64,000 nt of DNA from Mogibacterium sp. Its GTDB lineage: Bacteria; Bacillota; Clostridia; Peptostreptococcales; Anaerovoracaceae. Of the stretch, positions 38,810 through 46,694 are shown in pieces; the first letter of the stretch is position 1, and the number at the start of each line of letters is the position of its first letter. Both the position numbers and the translations under genes were made by a program. The stretch covers positions 124,001-188,000 of the forward strand of contig DUVP01000032.1 of the NCBI GenBank assembly GCA_012840975.1, written 5' to 3'. The notes beneath the pieces were generated by a model. That model worked only from the letters and a program-made list of their open reading frames with translations. It was not told the origin of the DNA and made no database searches.

Positions 38810-41800
38810 TCAGCTCTTTACATTTTCTTCTCCAAGCAACCTAATTAGCTTATCTCTAAGCTCGTCTGTAAACTCTACTCTGTTTTTCCTGTCTGTTTTT
38901 ACAACATTTCCTCCGGGAAAATATACGAGCACATCTCTATCACCGGGATAAAGCGAAAACATGTCGGTTAATCTCATAAGAATCCCTCTGCTGTCTCTAT
39001 GAGCTTCAAGAATATCATCCGTAATCCTTAACTTAACAGGCATAGTTTCATCAACGGATCGACTTAAAGATCTTCCTTTTTTCAGGTCTGCAATTTTCTC
39101 TATAGGCAAAATATCGTCAGCAAGCACCTCTGCTTCGCTTTCATCCTTAAAGCTTACCTTGCCCGATACGGCTACTATGGAGTCATTATTTAATAATTGA
39201 CGTCTTCTCTCATAAACTTTAGGGAAAGCGACAACTCCCACAACGCCTTCAAAATCCTCAAGATCGAATCTTGCCATTTCCTGAGATCTTCTCGTAAAGA
39301 TAGTTTTTATTCCGGAAATCAAGCCGGCAATCACAACAGTATCTCCGTCTCTGAATTTTGAAGTGTTCATTGTTAATTTTTCGTCGTCTTCTCTCCCTGT
39401 AGAAAACTCATCAGCCACAGCTACTAAATCAGACGAAGTTGCTGTGATGTTATTCTCTATCTCCTGCTTATAGTCATCAAGAGGATGACCGGACAAATAA
39501 ACTCCGATCATCTCTTTCTCCATAGACAGAAGCTCCGCTTTATTAAAATTCTCTACTCTCGGCAAAGCGGGAGTCATCTGAACAGACTCCTTAAAGCCAT
39601 CCATTTGAAAGAGACTGATCTGATTTGCATTTTGAGATCTCGCCATTTTCTGTGCTCTCTGCACCGCTTCATCGGATATAGCCATCAGAACCGCCCTGTT
39701 TGGATTTATGTCGTCAAAAGCTCCTGCTCTTATTAGTGATTCTATCGCCTTGCGATTAAGCTCTTTGGCATCGACTGCTCCGATAAACTCATAAAAATCC
39801 TGAGTTTCTCCGATCTCTTCTCCGGCTTTGATCAAAGCCTCGATTATACCGACTCCTACATTTTTGACACTGAGAAGTCCGAATCTTATCTTTCCGTCTT
39901 CTACGCTATAGTTCATCTGACTTTTCATTACTGAAGGCGGAAGAAGTTCAACACCCATATCTCTGCAGTTTCTTACATAATCGGCTGTATGTTTTGCATC
40001 TCCTGCAACACTAGTCATAAGTGCAGCCATAAATTCTACAGGATAATGTGATTTCAGATATGCTGTCTCATACGATATGACCGCATATGCAGCCGCATGA
40101 GATTTATTGAAAGCATAAGCAGCAAAAGTGACCATATCCTCAAATATAGCCTCTGCAGCTTTTTCTGAAATCCCGTTTGCTATGCATCCCCTTATTGCAG
40201 GAGTGCCGTCGGAATCATCTTTGCCATGAATGAAATATTTTTTTTCTTCAAGCATGACATCCATCTTCTTCTTACTCATTGCACGGCGAACAAGATCAGA
40301 TCTTCCAAATGAGTATCCGCCCAGCTCTCTGACAATCTGCATTACCTGTTCCTGATATATTAAACATCCATAAGTTACTCCGAGAATAGATTCAAGTTTC
40401 GGGTCTATATAACTGATATTTTCAGGATTTTTCTTGTTCTCTATATACTTCGGTATTGAATCCATAGGTCCCGGTCTGTATAAAGCTATGCCTGCCACAA
40501 TATCCTCGAAGCACGATGGTTTCAGATTCTTCATAAAATCCGTCATTCCGGCACTTTCAAGCTGGAATAATCCCTTTGTATTGCCGTCAGAAATTATTTT
40601 ATATACTTCCGGATCGTCATATCCGAGCTTTGACCAGTCGATCCTCACACCGTGATTTTCTTCAATCATCTTGAGAGCATCTCTGATAACAGTAAGATTT
40701 CTAAGTCCGAGAAAATCCATTTTCAGCAGACCCAGCTCTTCTATTGTCGTCATATTGAACTGAGTAGCTACTCCTTTGTCTGATGAGTACAGAGGCAGAT
40801 ATTCGTCTAAAGGTTCTTTTGAAATAACAATACCGGCCGCATGTGTTGATGCATGCCTCGGCAGACCTTCCAGAGCCATGGCATTATCAAGGATCTGTTT
40901 AACCATAGGCTCTTTCTCATAACGGTCTCTTAAGTCTCTATTGATATTCAAAGCGTTAGATATGGTCATCCCGGGCTCATTAGGTATAGCTTTGGCTATT
41001 TCATCACCTTCCGCATATGTCGCGCCAAGTGCTCTGGCAACATCCCTGACTACAGCTTTTGCCTTGAGTGTTCCGAATGTAATAATTTGCGACACTTTAT
41101 CCTGCCCGTATTTTTCAATTACATAGTCGATAACTTCCTGCCTTCTTTCGATACAGAAATCAATATCTATATCCGGCATACTGATTCTCTCCGGGTTGAG
41201 GAATCTTTCAAAAATAAGATTATATTTAATAGGATCGATTTCCGTAATATCCAGGCTGTAAGCAACTATACTGCCCGCTGCAGATCCTCTTCCCGGACCG
41301 ACTACAATACCGCTTCTCTTTGCAAAGTCTATAAAATCCCAAACAATAAGGAAGTATTCAACATATCCCATGTTTTCGATAACGCTCAGCTCGTTTTCCA
41401 GCCTTTGTCTGTATTCGCTGCCGGAATCCATAGCTGAGTCTCCATATCTTCTAACCAGTCCATCATAACACAGCTTTCTGAGATATCTTTCACAGCTCAT
41501 ACCTTCAGGCGGCTCATATTCTGGTAAATGATATTCACCGAAAGTAAACTCAACATTGCATCTATCGGCAATTTCCTGAGTTCTGTCGATAGCATCCGGA
41601 ATATCGGGAAAAAGTTCTCTCATTTCTCCTTCTGATTTTATGTAGAACTCGTCATTTTCAAATCTCATCCTGTTCTCATCATCTACACAAGTCTGTGTTT
41701 GAACACACATGAGAATGTCCTGGGATTTTGCGTCCTCTCTTCTTATGTAATGAGAATCGTTCGTAGCAACAAGAGGAACTTTTATATCTTTCGAAAGCCT

Positions 41801-42367
41801 CTTCAGTCCCGGAATCACCTTTTCGTCTTCAGTTAGAAGATGATTTTGTATCTCTAAGAAGAAATTATTCTTACCAAATATATCAAGATATTCCAGAGCC
41901 TCCTTCTTTGCAGCATCATAATCGTTGTTGAGCAGAAGTCTTGATACATCCCCTGCAAGGCAGCCTGAAAGGCATATGATTCCTTCACTATGTTGTCTCA
42001 TTAAATCCTTATCGACTCTTGGTCTGAAATAAAACCCGTCGGTATAGCTTTTGGATACCATTTTGACCAGATTCTTATATCCCGTCTGATTCTCAGCAAG
42101 CAAAATCAAATGTCCCGAATTTCTGTCCTTGCCGATTTCCTTGTCATACAGAGTACGTGCGGCTACATAAACCTCACATCCTATGATAGGCTTGACCCCG
42201 GCTTTTTTACATGACTTATAGAAATCAATTACTCCGAACATCTGTCCATGATCTGTAATAGCAACTGAATTCATCCCGAGACTTTTGACATATTCAGGCA
42301 GCTCCGATATTCTCGACATTCCGTCAAGCAAACTGTATTCTGTATGTAAATGAAGATGTACAAACAT
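38810..42367 (-). CDS. dnaE: DNA polymerase III alpha subunit DnaE
   Basis: PHP domain FVHLHLHTEYSLLDG, GPGRGSAAGSIVAYSL, PDIDIDFC. Confidence 0.96.
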   Translation of the reverse strand: MFVHLHLHTEYSLLDGMSRISELPEYVKSLGMNSVAITDHGQMFGVIDFYKSCKKAGVKPIIGCEVYVAARTLYDKEIGKDRNSGHLILLAENQTGYKNLVKMVSKSYTDGFYFRPRVDKDLMRQHSEGIICLSGCLAGDVSRLLLNNDYDAAKKEALEYLDIFGKNNFFLEIQNHLLTEDEKVIPGLKRLSKDIKVPLVATNDSHYIRREDAKSQDILMCVQTQTCVDDENRMRFENDEFYIKSEGEMRELFPDIPDAIDRTQEIADRCNVEFTFGEYHLPEYEPPEGMSCERYLRKLCYDGLVRRYGDSAMDSGSEYRQRLENELSVIENMGYVEYFLIVWDFIDFAKRSGIVVGPGRGSAAGSIVAYSLDITEIDPIKYNLIFERFLNPERISMPDIDIDFCIERRQEVIDYVIEKYGQDKVSQIITFGTLKAKAVVRDVARALGATYAEGDEIAKAIPNEPGMTISNALNINRDLRDRYEKEPMVKQILDNAMALEGLPRHASTHAAGIVISKEPLDEYLPLYSSDKGVATQFNMTTIEELGLLKMDFLGLRNLTVIRDALKMIEENHGVRIDWSKLGYDDPEVYKIISDGNTKGLFQLESAGMTDFMKNLKPSCFEDIVAGIALYRPGPMDSIPKYIENKKNPENISYIDPKLESILGVTYGCLIYQEQVMQIVRELGGYSFGRSDLVRRAMSKKKMDVMLEEKKYFIHGKDDSDGTPAIRGCIANGISEKAAEAIFEDMVTFAAYAFNKSHAAAYAVISYETAYLKSHYPVEFMAALMTSVAGDAKHTADYVRNCRDMGVELLPPSVMKSQMNYSVEDGKIRFGLLSVKNVGVGIIEALIKAGEEIGETQDFYEFIGAVDAKELNRKAIESLIRAGAFDDINPNRAVLMAISDEAVQRAQKMARSQNANQISLFQMDGFKESVQMTPALPRVENFNKAELLSMEKEMIGVYLSGHPLDDYKQEIENNITATSSDLVAVADEFSTGREDDEKLTMNTSKFRDGDTVVIAGLISGIKTIFTRRSQEMARFDLEDFEGVVGVVAFPKVYERRRQLLNNDSIVAVSGKVSFKDESEAEVLADDILPIEKIADLKKGRSLSRSVDETMPVKLRITDDILEAHRDSRGILMRLTDMFSLYPGDRDVLVYFPGGNVVKTDRKNRVEFTDELRDKLIRLLGEENVKS

Positions 42368-42510
42368 TTTTCAATATTCTCCGTTATTATATTCTTACTT
42401 TTGTTTTTGCTGTTTCCTGATATTTAATACGTCATAATTCGTTATTAATTTAAAGGAATTATACCACAAAAACATCAATAGCTTTTCTTCACGAAATTGT
42501 CACATTTGTC

Positions 42511-42539
42511 TTGACTAAATCTTGACAATATCTTAGAAT
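42511..42539 (+). promoter_or_regulatory. Putative sigma-A promoter (TTGACT-N17-TAGAAT) for the TSUP gene
   Basis: Spacing 17 bp; predicted start just before a leader hairpin. Confidence 0.55.
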
Positions 42540-42553
42540 ATGGATGTATTTGC

Positions 42554-42581
42554 CAGGACGCCTAGTCGGGGAAGGCTCCTG
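42554..42581 (+). ncRNA. Candidate structured 5' leader element CAGGA-c-GCCT-agtcgggga-AGGC-TCCTG
   Basis: 9 bp of pairing with one bulge at the predicted 5' end of the TSUP mRNA; no known riboswitch class recognised. Confidence 0.4.
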
Positions 42582-42626
42582 TAACTATCACACAACATTA
42601 GTAATTTTTTTATGGAGGTTATTATT

Positions 42627-43523
42627 ATGATGTATGCACTTAAAGGACTTTGCGTTATCGGCATGATCCTGAACGTTGTTCTCGTTCTCTCACAGAACAA
42701 GAAAAACCTACAAACAGAAGAAGGTAAAGAAAACTGGGAGTATGGTAGGAAGTACTGGATATACAACTCTGTAGTTGGTTTCGTAGCTAACTTCCTTGAT
42801 ACTCTCGGAATCGGCTCATTCGCAACTTCATCAGCAGCTTTCAAGTTTGCTAAGTCCGTTCGCGACGTACACATTCCTGGAACTCTGAACGTAGGTGATA
42901 CTTTCCCTGTTTGTCTCGAAGCATTCCTTTTCTTCGGATTCGTAGAGGTTGAAACTGTAACTCTACTTCTCATGCTGGCAGCTGCAATCGTTGGCTCCAT
43001 CATAGGTGCAAGATTTGTAAACAACTTGAATGCACAGGGAGTAAGACTGGCAATGGGTATCGGACTTTTCCTGCTCGGTATTGTTATGGCTCTCAGACAG
43101 CTTGGAGTCGGACCTTTCGGAGTTTCAGGTGATGCTCTTGCTCTCACAGGTGCTAAACTGGTAATCGGTGTTGTTGTTAACTTTATCCTGGGCGGTCTCA
43201 TGTGTATCGGAGTAGGTCTCTATGCACCATGTATCGCTCTCGTATCCGTGCTCGGCATGAATATCGGTGCTGCGTTCCCTATCATGATGGGTTCCTGTGC
43301 TTTCTTAATGGCATTCGGAAACGGTCCTCAGTTTGTTAAAGCTAACAGATATGACATGGTTGCTACTCTTTGTCAGATGGGTGCAGGAGCAATCGGAGTA
43401 CTCGTAGCTTACTTCCTTGTTAAGTCAATGCCTCTCAACGTACTCTTCTGGGTAGTACTCGTAGTAGTATTCATTACATCAATCATGTTCTTCCGTGACT
43501 ACGCAAAGGGAAAGAATGCATAA
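42627..43523 (+). CDS. TSUP-family (TauE/SafE) membrane transporter
   Basis: Polytopic with repeated glycine-rich TSUP halves (IGSFATSSAAFKFAKSVRDVHIPGTLNVGD...); the RBS GGAGG overlaps the annotated upstream ATG so ATG 42627 or 42630 is the likely start. Confidence 0.85.
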   Translation: MMYALKGLCVIGMILNVVLVLSQNKKNLQTEEGKENWEYGRKYWIYNSVVGFVANFLDTLGIGSFATSSAAFKFAKSVRDVHIPGTLNVGDTFPVCLEAFLFFGFVEVETVTLLLMLAAAIVGSIIGARFVNNLNAQGVRLAMGIGLFLLGIVMALRQLGVGPFGVSGDALALTGAKLVIGVVVNFILGGLMCIGVGLYAPCIALVSVLGMNIGAAFPIMMGSCAFLMAFGNGPQFVKANRYDMVATLCQMGAGAIGVLVAYFLVKSMPLNVLFWVVLVVVFITSIMFFRDYAKGKNA

Positions 43524-43576
43524 CCACAATCGTTACGATTGGATTCAAGTTGTATAGACATATTTGAATAATATGA

Positions 43577-43602
43577 ACAGGAGGCTCCCGAGCCTCCTGT
43601 TT
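43577..43602. terminator. Rho-independent terminator ACAGGAGGCT-cccg-AGCCTCCTGT-TTT
   Basis: Strong perfect hairpin between convergent TSUP and flavodoxin-like genes. Confidence 0.88.
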
Positions 43603-43625
43603 TAATTATTTGTCTTCGTCTTATT

Positions 43626-44222
43626 TTATTTAGTTTCTGCTAAAAAGATTGCCTCTACTAACGATCTCAGATTGTCCGGATCCAATCCATCATAACCCTT
43701 ATCAAATCTCTCTTTCATTGTTAGCATATCTTCCTCAGACAATCCCTCATACATAGTTCCGGACATTGCATATACTGAGGCTTTATCCACAGATTTCACT
43801 TTGTCAGGATCATATTTTCCCGGCAAATAGAAGAATTTTAAGTTTTTATCTTCGCATGAATTCCGGTATTTAAGCCTTTTCAAATATGCTTCCGATTCCG
43901 CCGGCCCTATTCCCACTCCAACTATAAATAGATTTTTTTCCTTCATATTGAAGTTATCATAATTCTGTCTAAGCATCATAAGACGTGTTATTTCACCGGC
44001 TCTTACCCAGCTCATAAATATGACCGTTTTATAAAGTGATACATAAGCAAGGTGCTTACGGTTATAGTTGACAACATCACACTCAAGCACCTCACTGAGC
44101 CATGCTGCATATTGCATAGTCGCTCCGTTGCTTGAATTATAAACGATAATTGTATCCGATTCGCCTCTTTCCGCCATAGCAGCTGCTCTGCGAATAGCCG
44201 CCGTTCTGTTAGGATTTTTCAA
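43626..44222 (-). CDS. Flavodoxin-like domain protein at 3' end of prd cluster
   Basis: TIIVYNSSNGATMQYAAWLSEVLECDVVNYN, VIFMSWVRAGEI, FIVGVGIG; similar to the protein at 38196..38753. Confidence 0.75.
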   Translation of the reverse strand: MKNPNRTAAIRRAAAMAERGESDTIIVYNSSNGATMQYAAWLSEVLECDVVNYNRKHLAYVSLYKTVIFMSWVRAGEITRLMMLRQNYDNFNMKEKNLFIVGVGIGPAESEAYLKRLKYRNSCEDKNLKFFYLPGKYDPDKVKSVDKASVYAMSGTMYEGLSEEDMLTMKERFDKGYDGLDPDNLRSLVEAIFLAETK

Positions 44223-44243
44223 AGATAAGTCCTCTCTTTATTG

Positions 44244-44720
44244 TTAAAGCCCTCTCTCTTTCTTAAGCATAGAAATTTTAAGCCTTTTAATACATTCTCT
44301 TACATCATCATCAGTGTAATTATTCTCACCTACTATATTAGACTCTATACCCTCCGGATTCTTATTGAAATCCACAACATCCTTAAGATAAGGACTGTCT
44401 ACTACAAATGTTCCGGCTGTACCGCTCCAGTTCAGACCTGCCACCGGAATACCTCTCTTACCGAGTTCGTTAACGCAGTTAACGTAATCCACGTCAAGAT
44501 TGCCCCATCCGTCTGATGAGACGATTACTCCGTCCGGTCTGGCACATTCTGCTACTACAGCTGCCGTTCTGGAACATCTTATCTTCTGTTCATTTCCTTC
44601 AGGGGATCCGAAAATCAGAACACCCATGAGATCTATACCTTTATCTTCACCTAGAATCCTGATCAGAGGATCTCTGAAATGATGTAAGCTTGTTTCCTTG
44701 GTTGAAGGTCCTACTCCCAT
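44244..44720 (-). CDS. prdE: D-proline reductase-associated protein PrdE (PrdA C-terminal-half paralogue)
   Basis: MGVGPSTKETSLHHFRDPLIRIL aligns with PrdA CIGPASKEMSRHYWREPLVLEAL; GKRGIPVAGLNWSGTAG vs GKRGIPVVGFSFCAVQG. Confidence 0.82.
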   Translation of the reverse strand: MGVGPSTKETSLHHFRDPLIRILGEDKGIDLMGVLIFGSPEGNEQKIRCSRTAAVVAECARPDGVIVSSDGWGNLDVDYVNCVNELGKRGIPVAGLNWSGTAGTFVVDSPYLKDVVDFNKNPEGIESNIVGENNYTDDDVRECIKRLKISMLKKERGL

Positions 44721-44732
44721 AATATATCCTCC

Positions 44733-45500
44733 TTAATTCATAGAATGTATAGCGCCGTCTCTAAACTCGTTAGGAGTCAGCATTATCGGCATACATCCAT
44801 AGTCTATAAGCGATCTTCCGCCTTCTACTCCGCTTGGCTCATCCGGAAATATCCAGGTATCAAGCATTGCCCCGTGAGCAATCATTTCTTTGATAACAAG
44901 GACTTTCTTCTGACCTTTCCTTATTCTGTCGTAGTACTCATGGCTCTCTGTGCATTTCATTCCGTCAAACTTCTTTAACTGCAGACGGAATGTTGTCATC
45001 CATTCTTCTACAGCTCTATACGCTTCAATTATTGCCTGTCTTTCCTGGCCCATTCCTTCCTTGAAGGTAATATCAAATGAGATAATAAAATCATCATCTC
45101 CCGGAGTACCGGCTCTGTTCAGATATAACATATCTTTAAGGTTTCCTTCTGATGAGCCGAACTCATGAGCCTGCTTGCCTGCCGTATCAACTCCTGTAGG
45201 CATTACATAGACACCGGTTATGGTATGTGTTATTCCTTCACCGCATTTCCCCAAAACCTTGGTTGATATCGGAATTATATCCATGATGGTATTAGTATAT
45301 CTGTCATGGTCGCCCGGATTGATAATCTGAATGTCTATTTTCTCTATAACTTCCTTGTACTTCTCTGTTAAAGCATCCAGACCGTCGTTGTTGAGAGTCA
45401 TCTTGCCGTCTATAGTAACCTTGTTTTCCTCTCCGAAACTTACTTCGGTCATATGAAATGCTTTAATAACTAATCTCCTTAGTTCAATATCATTTGGCAT
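44733..45500 (-). CDS. prdD: D-proline reductase-associated protein PrdD (PrdA N-terminal-half paralogue)
   Basis: VLVIKEMIAHGAMLDTWIFPDEPSG vs PrdA VVIVKEIMGQGAMHDNYLFPIEPVG; HEFGSSEG vs GEFGSSEG. Confidence 0.82.
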   Translation of the reverse strand: MPNDIELRRLVIKAFHMTEVSFGEENKVTIDGKMTLNNDGLDALTEKYKEVIEKIDIQIINPGDHDRYTNTIMDIIPISTKVLGKCGEGITHTITGVYVMPTGVDTAGKQAHEFGSSEGNLKDMLYLNRAGTPGDDDFIISFDITFKEGMGQERQAIIEAYRAVEEWMTTFRLQLKKFDGMKCTESHEYYDRIRKGQKKVLVIKEMIAHGAMLDTWIFPDEPSGVEGGRSLIDYGCMPIMLTPNEFRDGAIHSMN

Positions 45501-45595
45501 TGTGTTTTCACCTCACGTTTCATTGATATTGGAATACTTGCATTTACGATTATACATTATAGTCTAAACTTTAGTTAGTATTATTATAAAAAATT

Positions 45596-45635
45596 ATGGG
45601 GGCATTTACATGCCCCCATCTACGGCACGAGCCGT
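45596..45635 (-). terminator. Tandem hairpins; the second is terminator-like (ATGGGGGCAT-gtaa-ATGCCCCCAT-AATTTTTTA on minus)
   Basis: Minus-strand ACGGC-tcgt-GCCGT (45635-45622) followed by a 10-bp stem (45619-45596) and T-run, between prdB and prdD. Confidence 0.82.
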
Positions 45636-45664
45636 TGTCCTATTATATTAATTTAGGTTCGCTA

Positions 45665-46408
45665 TTAAATTGCTGCATGATACTCATATGGTAGCGGAAC
45701 AATCTTGCCCGGGCTCTCAAGTATCTCAAGCTGCTTTAGACTGTCTCTACAAATAGCTGTCTGCATCTCGATATCATGAGGTGCTCCCGCGTTAGCTCCC
45801 ATAGGTACCAGCGGTGCAACTGCACGAGGTGTACCGGCCTGTCTTACTACAGGCGGAAGTGCCGCGACGATAACTGTAGGAATTCCCACAGCTTCGATTG
45901 CTCTCTGCACGATTGTTGCAGAGCGGTGGCAAGTTCCTCAGCCTGCAGTCATTAACACTGCATCGACTCCCTGTTCTTTGAAGAACTCGGCAATCTCAGG
46001 ACCTGTTTCATCGGTAAACTTCTGAATGTTTCCGCCGCCGCCCATGAATCCTACGTTATGCTCGGCAACGCCTTTGATGAATCCTTCTTCTGCAAGTTCT
46101 TTCAGTCTTTCATATGGGAACATGCAGTTGATGTCCTTGTTTACGTCAGAGTTGTCATATCCGCCGTGGCTTACCATAAGCTCTTCCGGCTTGGAATCGC
46201 TGTCTACCTGTCTCCAGCCGAAGTCTCCGGCAAGGTTAAATCTCTTGTCGTCTTTTCTATGTACACCTGCAGCTGTTGCAAGCCCTACGATCATTTCGCT
46301 CAGCGGCTTAGTAACAGGAGCCCAAACCGGTGGTGGTGTTATAGGTACAAAGATTTCAGATTGTAAACCTTTTATAACTGTTAAACTCATTTGTTTATTC
46401 CTCCTCAT
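45665..46408 (-). CDS. prdB: D-proline reductase subunit PrdB, selenoprotein (UGA at 45938-45940 decoded as Sec)
   Basis: Two consecutive same-frame ORFs (46408-45938, 45910-45665) join through TGA: VLMTAG-U-GTCHRSATIVQRAIEAVGIP. Confidence 0.92.
45903..45923 (-). promoter_or_regulatory. Bacterial SECIS-like hairpin in prdB mRNA (CTCTGCA-acaatcg-TGCAGAG)
   Basis: 7-bp perfect stem starting 14 nt after the UGA codon. Confidence 0.8.
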
Positions 46409-46670
46409 TTTTTTTTGAAATTTCTATACGACGCTGTTCTCGGATTGTAATATTATTGAAATATTTGTCGTTGACTTCAGGTCCTTCCTGTTCTACGAAG
46501 CTCATATTAAAAGCAACCTTCTGTCCTATCTCGAGCGGATATTCAGATATCACCATTCGTTTAGGTACGCTCAAAAATCCGATACGACCCATAAGATCCA
46601 TATCTACAGAACCGTCCTTCAATCCCACGATGACTCCTTCCATTCTGATTATCCTGTCTCCGTATTTCAT
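46395..46670 (-). CDS. Small prd-operon protein (CBO2463/CBO2479-domain-like)
   Basis: 91-aa ORF between prdA and prdB, overlapping prdB start. Confidence 0.75.
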   Translation of the reverse strand: MKYGDRIIRMEGVIVGLKDGSVDMDLMGRIGFLSVPKRMVISEYPLEIGQKVAFNMSFVEQEGPEVNDKYFNNITIREQRRIEISKKNEEE

Positions 46671-46694
46671 AAATTTTTCTCCATTAAACTTAAA

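Noticed and set aside
45665-46408. prdB as a pseudogene split by a nonsense mutation
   Set aside because: The stop is UGA at the expected Sec position, followed by a SECIS-like hairpin, inside an otherwise intact prd cluster
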